Assembly: GCA_013152105.1 (NCBI GenBank) | Contig: JAADHA010000407.1 | Location: 1 to 12,463 of the forward strand | Length of the DNA stretch: 12,463 nucleotides | From: Oligoflexia bacterium | GTDB lineage: Bacteria > Myxococcota_A > UBA796 > UBA2385 | Reading direction: 5' to 3' | Shown: positions 8,641 through 12,463 of the stretch, piece after piece | Numbering within the stretch: the first letter of the stretch is position 1 | Layout of the letters: every line of letters begins with the position of its first letter | Notes under the pieces: generated by a model | Databases searched by the model: none | What the model saw: only the letters and a program-made list of their open reading frames with translations | What the model was told of the DNA's origin: nothing | Program-made: the position numbers and the translations under genes

Positions 8641-9469
8641 GGGGAAGCTGCCGATGAGCGTCGAGGCAAGCCACTGATCCAGGCAGGTCTGGAGGTCCGC
8701 GGCCAGCCCAGCCGCCGACTGGTAGCGGTCGTCGGCCGTCTTCGCGAGCAGTCGGTCCAGGATCTGCGAGACGAGCAGTGGCAGGTCGCCGCGATGGGAT
8801 CGAGCGGGCAGCGGTGTGCGCGTGGACCCAGCCCATGGCGTCGTGAGCCACCAGGGGTCGCGTGCCGGTCAGGTACTGGTACAGCACGATGCCCAGGCTG
8901 TAGAGGTCGGTGCGCTCGTCGATGACGCGGTTCATGCGACCGGTCTGTTCGGGCGAGATGCAGGCCAGCCGAACATCGGGACCGTCCAGCGCGACCGGCG
9001 CCAAGGACTCGCGCCCGACCCGCACGCTGTCGCCAAAGCCCAGCAGCCAGGCACCACCCACACCGTCCACCAGGATCTGGTCCGGATCAATACCCGCGTG
9101 AACTGCTCCGGCCCGATGAACCGCGTCCAGCGTTCGCGCCAGCCCAAGCGCCAGGCGCAAGAAGACATCGACCGAGGGGCGCGGGTCGAGTCGACTGAGC
9201 GGCACGCCGCCCGGGTCCGGTAGCACCAGGACGAGCCCCTGCTGGTCGTCAATGAGACCGACCGGTCGCAGCAGACCCGGCGTCTCAGGAAAGGACTCCA
9301 GCAGCGCGAGTTCATTGCGAAGACGCGACCGCTGCGCCAGATCCTGCGGACCCATGGTCGCAAAGCGGACGAGGACGGGCTGGTCCTTGTCCAAGCGGAC
9401 CGCTCGGCTGAGGCCCGCCGGTGCGAGATCCAGGCCCTCGGCCAGGGAGAGGAGTGAGCGTGTGATCAC
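8354..9469 (-). CDS. Giant signalling protein, N-terminal part: degenerate Ser/Thr kinase domain, frameshifted at its 3' end
   Basis: I start at the GTG at 9469, which has GGAGG 7 nt upstream. The frame runs 371 codons to 8354, but only the first ~218 (to about 8816) look like real protein; after that it reads out of frame through the ATPase region. It is the kinase-like domain that in myxobacterial and cyanobacterial homologues is fused to the downstream ATPase, sensor and histidine kinase. C-lobe landmarks are strong: ISPEQTGRMNR near residue 172 and TDLYSLGIVLY near 187. The catalytic residues are not: the beta3 Lys is Arg35 (VLVRFA), the HRD-type Asp is Gly126 (HAGIDPDQ instead of the usual HKDINPSN), the following Asn is Gln131, and the DFG Asp is Gly144 (LGFGD). 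The Gly-rich loop is also poor. I infer a pseudokinase acting as a binding or regulatory module. It follows the outer-membrane barrel gene by 78 nt. Confidence 0.85.
   Translation of the reverse strand: MITRSLLSLAEGLDLAPAGLSRAVRLDKDQPVLVRFATMGPQDLAQRSRLRNELALLESFPETPGLLRPVGLIDDQQGLVLVLPDPGGVPLSRLDPRPSVDVFLRLALGLARTLDAVHRAGAVHAGIDPDQILVDGVGGAWLLGFGDSVRVGRESLAPVALDGPDVRLACISPEQTGRMNRVIDERTDLYSLGIVLYQYLTGTRPLVAHDAMGWVHAHTAARSIPSRRPATARLADPGPTAREDGRRPLPVGGWAGRGPPDLPGSVACLDAHRQLPLGSARPIRPLLRAGPPDRARSGRGAAGRHLETGAGRRMLLDLGDGTLRHRQVAPGPGAAPPGGQARCLVCLGQVRPAPPGPALPRTHSRLDGAGG
8815..8824 (-). other. Frameshift joining the kinase frame to the ATPase frame
   Basis: Kinase-frame translation is family-like through GWVHAH (ending at 8816), then turns to nonsense. 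The +1 frame (one nucleotide later in reading direction) is family-like from TPLPARSHRGDLP (starting at 8817) onward. The +1 frame cannot extend upstream past a TGA about 50 nt earlier, so a shift is required. The simplest repair is restoring one lost CA unit (CACACAC to CACAC), which would give HAHTPLPARS. A single inserted base would also do. The repaired protein would be about 2178 residues. It may be a sequencing or assembly indel, or a genuine mutation. Confidence 0.85.
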
Positions 9470-9476
9470 CAGCCGA

Positions 9477-9481
9477 CCTCC
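9477..9481 (-). promoter_or_regulatory. Ribosome binding site that fixes the kinase-domain start
   Basis: GGAGG on the minus strand, 7 nt before the GTG at 9469. It favours this GTG over the in-frame GTG 18 nt further upstream at 9487, which would place the site inside the coding region. Confidence 0.65.
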
Positions 9482-9547
9482 GGCCACAACGGGATCGGTA
9501 CCGGAAACTCATGGCCCAAGGGCGCACGAACCAGGGTCAAAGGCACG

Positions 9548-10795
9548 TCAATACAGGTTGTCCAGGGTGATGTAGAAGCCAGGAGCGTAGTCTTCCAGGG
9601 CCGAGACGCCGACATCGGCCCGAACGATGAAGTTCTCGTCGATCGCGATGCGCAGACCGGCGCCCTCGCCCACCAGCGGGGTAGCCAGCGCATCTGACAG
9701 GTTGGCACCCGACCAATCCTCGCTGACGAAGCCGATGTCCGTGAAGACGTTCAGGGAGAGTCCGATCGGGACCCGCGCCACGGGGAAGGTCACAAAACGC
9801 CAGCGCAGCTCGGGCTGCTCGATCAGCTTGAAGCGGCCGATGAAGCGCGCCTGACGAATCCCTCGACCCGCTTCGGCGCCGCCAAAGGCCAGGTAGTGCT
9901 TGGCTCCACCGATGACGCTGAGTTCTTGGGTGGCCACGTCATTCCCCACGATGCCGTCGTTCACCAGCCGGTTGGCCAGCGAGAGTCGGCCCTCCCACAA
10001 CAGCGGCAGGTAGTCGCGCAGGGTCAAGTTGTACCCGAAGTAGGGCCACTTGCTGCCAATCCACGCACCGCCGCCCCGGATCGAGGCTTCGGCCCAGTAG
10101 CCCCGGGTCGGTGCCGGCTCGAAGTTGCGGCTGTCCAGCATCACGCCAGCTTGCAACACGCTGATGAAGCCCTGCTCGCCGTTGGGATAGATGCTGGCGT
10201 ACAGGCTGTCGGCGTAGGGCCCGCTCTCGGAGAAGTCGCCGGGGATGTGGTACGCGCCACGCCACCCACCCATCAGCTCGACCTTGTGCGGGAGATCCTT
10301 GAGCTTCCAGCGGCCATAGAGGTAGGCATTGGGTCGAATGAAGCGGTACCTATAGAAGCGGCGCACGAAGTCATCGCGGTCGTCACCGGTCAGGCCCAAG
10401 GCGTCGGCCTGGGACTCAGCATTGGTCGGGTCGCAGTCGGCGTGGCTGCCATAGCCGCAAAAGTTGTAGGTCTTGTACACCTCGAGCTGGTTCCACGAGT
10501 AGATGCGCAGCGGCAGGTCAGCCACATCGACGGCGTCAACGACAACCTTGTGGGAGTGTACCTGCTTGGTCGTCATGAAGACCTGCATGGTGATGGCGGT
10601 CTTGTAGGGTGCCGTAGCGCCATCGTAGCGGTAGACGGTCCCGACCAGGCCATAGCCGAAGCCCTCGTCCGAGTTGTAGTTGAGGGCGGGCACGCCCCCA
10701 AAGCCCCAGCCGGTGCGCTGCCAGGGTTCTTTCTTTTCGGCTTCGTCAGCGAGCGCCAGGTTGGTGGCGAGGGTCCAGGCGAGCAGCCAGGTCAT
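9548..10795 (-). CDS. BamA/Omp85-type outer-membrane beta-barrel protein (surface antigen family)
   Basis: A 415-residue secreted protein. The N-terminus is a signal peptide with a likely cut after ALA16 (NLALA/DEAEK). The mature chain is built of alternating hydrophobic/aromatic strands separated by polar loops and ends in an aromatic residue (YITLDNLY), the usual outer-membrane beta-signal. Family marks: PALNYNSDEGFGYG near the start of the barrel (36-49), DSRNFEPAPTRGYW (221-234), which matches the surface-antigen pattern, and GRGIRQARF (310-318), where Omp85 proteins carry their RGY/RGF loop motif. There is no room for POTRA domains, so it is a barrel-only member and not BamA itself. A Cys pair (C113, C121) lies in a loop-like segment. 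The start is the ATG at 10795; its ribosome site is weak, and the upstream zinc-ribbon gene ends 18 nt before, suggesting one transcript. Function unknown; transport or assembly across the outer membrane is possible. Confidence 0.85.
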   Translation of the reverse strand: MTWLLAWTLATNLALADEAEKKEPWQRTGWGFGGVPALNYNSDEGFGYGLVGTVYRYDGATAPYKTAITMQVFMTTKQVHSHKVVVDAVDVADLPLRIYSWNQLEVYKTYNFCGYGSHADCDPTNAESQADALGLTGDDRDDFVRRFYRYRFIRPNAYLYGRWKLKDLPHKVELMGGWRGAYHIPGDFSESGPYADSLYASIYPNGEQGFISVLQAGVMLDSRNFEPAPTRGYWAEASIRGGGAWIGSKWPYFGYNLTLRDYLPLLWEGRLSLANRLVNDGIVGNDVATQELSVIGGAKHYLAFGGAEAGRGIRQARFIGRFKLIEQPELRWRFVTFPVARVPIGLSLNVFTDIGFVSEDWSGANLSDALATPLVGEGAGLRIAIDENFIVRADVGVSALEDYAPGFYITLDNLY

Positions 10796-10813
10796 GCAGG
10801 TTCCCGGAGAAGG

Positions 10814-11359
10814 TCATGGCATCCGGCCCATCATCGCGTTCGCCATCTCGCCACACAAGCGCTGGATTCGCTGATCCTGAAAGTCGCCAATCAAGACCGG
10901 CAGATCCAGGTCGAAGCGGTCGCGGGTCATCGGGCAGGCCCAGACCATGTCCTGCCCCTTTTGGAAGGGGATGTGGTTTTCCCCCAACACGATCTCGCCA
11001 GCACGCTTCGTCCGGTAGATCGAGGGGTAGGGACTGACCGACCAGAAGCTGGCGAGCTTGCGAATGATGGAGGCAGCCGCCAGGCGCGTGACCTCTGCCG
11101 CGTACGCTCGGTCCAGGTCACTCCAGGGCAGACCGCGCATGACCTCGAAGCGGATGTCATGGGCCAGATCATCGAGCTTTCCCTTGTATTCGTAGCGCGC
11201 TCGCGCGACGCGGTCGGTCATCAACCAGACATCTGGCATGACCGTCGCCTGGGGCACGAAGACCGTCCCGCAGTAGGTACACTTCACGGGGTCCTTGAAG
11301 GAACCCGTCCAGTCCAGGACGGCGCCGCAGTTGGTGCAGGCGATCTTCTGGAGATCCAT
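10814..11359 (-). CDS. Zinc-ribbon protein of unknown function
   Basis: A 181-residue soluble protein. Residues 8-30 carry two CXXC pairs (C8-C11 and C27-C30, each followed by Gly), the pattern of a rubredoxin-knuckle zinc ribbon, so it very probably binds one zinc ion. The remaining ~145 residues are mixed charged and aromatic with no domain I recognise; the stretch SVSPYPSIYRTKRAGE at about 107-122 and a Met-rich C-terminus stand out. No signal peptide or membrane segment. It sits 69 nt after the methyltransferase and 18 nt before the barrel gene, all in one direction, so co-transcription is likely, but this does not reveal its job. The Shine-Dalgarno match before the ATG is weak. Clear as a gene from codon use and the zinc motif; function not assignable. 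Confidence 0.82.
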   Translation of the reverse strand: MDLQKIACTNCGAVLDWTGSFKDPVKCTYCGTVFVPQATVMPDVWLMTDRVARARYEYKGKLDDLAHDIRFEVMRGLPWSDLDRAYAAEVTRLAAASIIRKLASFWSVSPYPSIYRTKRAGEIVLGENHIPFQKGQDMVWACPMTRDRFDLDLPVLIGDFQDQRIQRLCGEMANAMMGRMP

Positions 11360-11428
11360 GTTCTGCCTGGGGCGTGGGGTCGAGGCGCGGTAGGGCGCGG
11401 GTCGCCATCGTACCTGATCGCGCTGGTC

Positions 11429-12421
11429 TCAGCCCGAAGCCTCGCCCGAAGCCCCGCCTGGAGCCCGGACCGCCGACCAGGCCGGCGCGACGTAGAAGGT
11501 GCGCGCGCGCTGGCCGCCAGGAGCGCAGCCGACCATCAAGGCCAGCTCCTCGGTCGCAAAGAAACGCCGTACGCTGACGACGGCGTCGTGAAGCGAGTGA
11601 GGCGGAGCGCCGATGGCCCGAAAGATACCGGCTGCACCCACAAGCTCGCTGACGCAGCGCAGGCCATCCATGAAGATCACGCCGCGGCGGGCCACTCGCA
11701 CAGCCTCGGCCAGCAGGATGGCGACCTGCCCCGGTGAGAAGTGGTGCAAGGCGAAGGTGCAGGTGACGACATCCACCTGGCCGGGCGACAGGTCCATGGC
11801 CAGCGCGTCGAGCACCCGCGTGTGTACATGCACGCCCTGCTTCCGAGCCGAAGCCTGGGCCATGGCCAGGTAGTCGAGCTGGAGGTCCGACGCGGTCACG
11901 ACCAGGTTCAGGCCTCGGTCCCGCGCCACACCGGCCAGCCAGATGGGCAGCCCACCGTGACCGCTCGCGATGTCGAGGACCGAGACCGGGCCGGGGCCAC
12001 TCAACCAGTCGCCAGCGACGTCCAGGACGCGCTCGTAGCTGCCGATGATGCCGTTGGCCCGCTCCAGATCCGCCACGATCCGAGTCCGCACCCCGACGTC
12101 GATGTCCGGGTCGTCCATGTACTCCTGGCCCTGGCGGTGCAGGCGCTGGTCGACCATCCCCGCGAGGCGCTCGACCGCCGTGCCCTTCCGTGCCTGAGTC
12201 CACACCAGGTCGCGCAGCTCGGGGACCAGGCTGTCGACCAGCGTTGAGAGTTGGTCCCGAGCAGCCGGACGGTCCGTAGTCCAGAGGGCAGCGATCTGGC
12301 GGATGGCCGGCTCTTCGCGTTCGAGCAGGCGGCCCACCAGCCGCTGCCGAATCGGTCCGAGGGCTCCACAGAGTGGCGGGCGAGGGAGGCGGTCGCTGTG
12401 AAGGAATTGGGGCAAGCGCAT
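11429..12421 (-). CDS. Class I SAM-dependent methyltransferase
   Basis: With the ATG at 12421 the protein has 330 residues. The C-terminal two-thirds is a Rossmann-fold methyltransferase: motif I LDIASGHGG at 149-157, acidic residue D179 ending strand 2 (VTASD, expected to bind the SAM ribose), and motif IV DVVTCTFALHHFSP near 217-230, as in small-molecule (ubiquinone/menaquinone- or polyketide-type) methyltransferases. The block YMDDPDIDVGVRTRIVADLE just before the domain resembles the lead-in of that group. The first ~100 residues are an extra, probably helical extension. The frame is open to the window edge and an in-frame GTG exists at 12457, so an earlier start is possible; neither has a strong ribosome site. 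The last residues are a small Gly-Ala-Ser-Glu repeat. Substrate unknown. It is the first gene of the visible minus-strand series. Confidence 0.88.
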   Translation of the reverse strand: MRLPQFLHSDRLPRPPLCGALGPIRQRLVGRLLEREEPAIRQIAALWTTDRPAARDQLSTLVDSLVPELRDLVWTQARKGTAVERLAGMVDQRLHRQGQEYMDDPDIDVGVRTRIVADLERANGIIGSYERVLDVAGDWLSGPGPVSVLDIASGHGGLPIWLAGVARDRGLNLVVTASDLQLDYLAMAQASARKQGVHVHTRVLDALAMDLSPGQVDVVTCTFALHHFSPGQVAILLAEAVRVARRGVIFMDGLRCVSELVGAAGIFRAIGAPPHSLHDAVVSVRRFFATEELALMVGCAPGGQRARTFYVAPAWSAVRAPGGASGEASG

Positions 12422-12463
12422 GGTGGACGTTGATCCTGTGCGGTGGGGGAGCGGCACGAGGGA

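Noticed and set aside
8354..8815. C-terminal ~150 codons of the kinase frame as real protein
   Set aside because: Composition is Pro/Arg/Gly nonsense typical of out-of-frame high-GC sequence, and the overlapping frame encodes the kinase tail and the Walker A ATPase.
8815..8824. Programmed ribosomal frameshift
   Set aside because: No slippery heptamer, rare-codon/stop context or internal Shine-Dalgarno stimulator is apparent, and homologues of this kind are read in a single frame. An indel is simpler.
9470..9547. Promoter or operator in the longest intergenic gap (includes an 8-bp CGGTACCG palindrome)
   Set aside because: No recognisable -35/-10 pair; an isolated 8-bp palindrome is not enough to call an operator.
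11433..11455. Near-identical direct repeat (CCCGAAGCC unit twice) at the methyltransferase 3' end
   Set aside because: It simply encodes the small Gly-Ala-Ser-Glu tail; two copies give no sign of a mobile element or attachment site.

Overview
This window is a dense, high-GC stretch from what looks like a Gram-negative bacterium. Every convincing gene lies on the minus strand. An outer-membrane beta-barrel protein and a lipoprotein imply an outer membrane. A giant kinase-like/ATPase/histidine kinase/receiver/cyclase polypeptide and a serine-homopolymer lipoprotein fit a Myxococcota (deltaproteobacterial-type) genome. That lineage is inferred from protein style only; no rRNA or tRNA is present.

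Layout in transcription order (high to low coordinates): (i) 12421-11429, a class I SAM-dependent methyltransferase with a long N-terminal extension; (ii) 11359-10814, a small zinc-ribbon protein of unknown function; (iii) 10795-9548, a secreted BamA/Omp85-type surface-antigen barrel without visible POTRA domains; (iv) 9469-2935, one very large signalling gene now split by a frameshift near 8815-8824. Its order is Ser/Thr kinase-like domain, AAA-type ATPase, helical TPR-like region, GAF, HisKA-HATPase, receiver, class III nucleotide cyclase, short helical tail; (v) 2877-1174, recN; (vi) 1177-770, a Nudix hydrolase that overlaps the recN stop by 4 nt; (vii) 704 to the window edge, a lipoprotein with a poly-Ser tail. 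Gaps between genes are 18 to 78 nt, so there is no gene-free stretch over 300 bases. I recognise no promoter, strong terminator, tRNA, CRISPR or insertion sequence in the gaps.

How the parts may work together: recN and the Nudix hydrolase form a natural DNA-maintenance pair (break repair and nucleotide-pool cleaning) and are probably translationally coupled. The giant protein resembles the cyanobacterial CyaC design (GAF-HK-REC-adenylyl cyclase) fused behind the kinase-ATPase-TPR module common in myxobacterial and cyanobacterial signalling proteins. Its likely output is cAMP made by a class IIIb-type cyclase, controlled by phosphorelay through His1246 and Asp1553 (residue numbers counted from the TTG at 8640). 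Its N-terminal kinase domain has lost the canonical catalytic residues and is best read as a pseudokinase. The main points for a second look are that pseudokinase, the frameshift just after it, the domain assembly itself, and the serine-codon microsatellite at the window edge.
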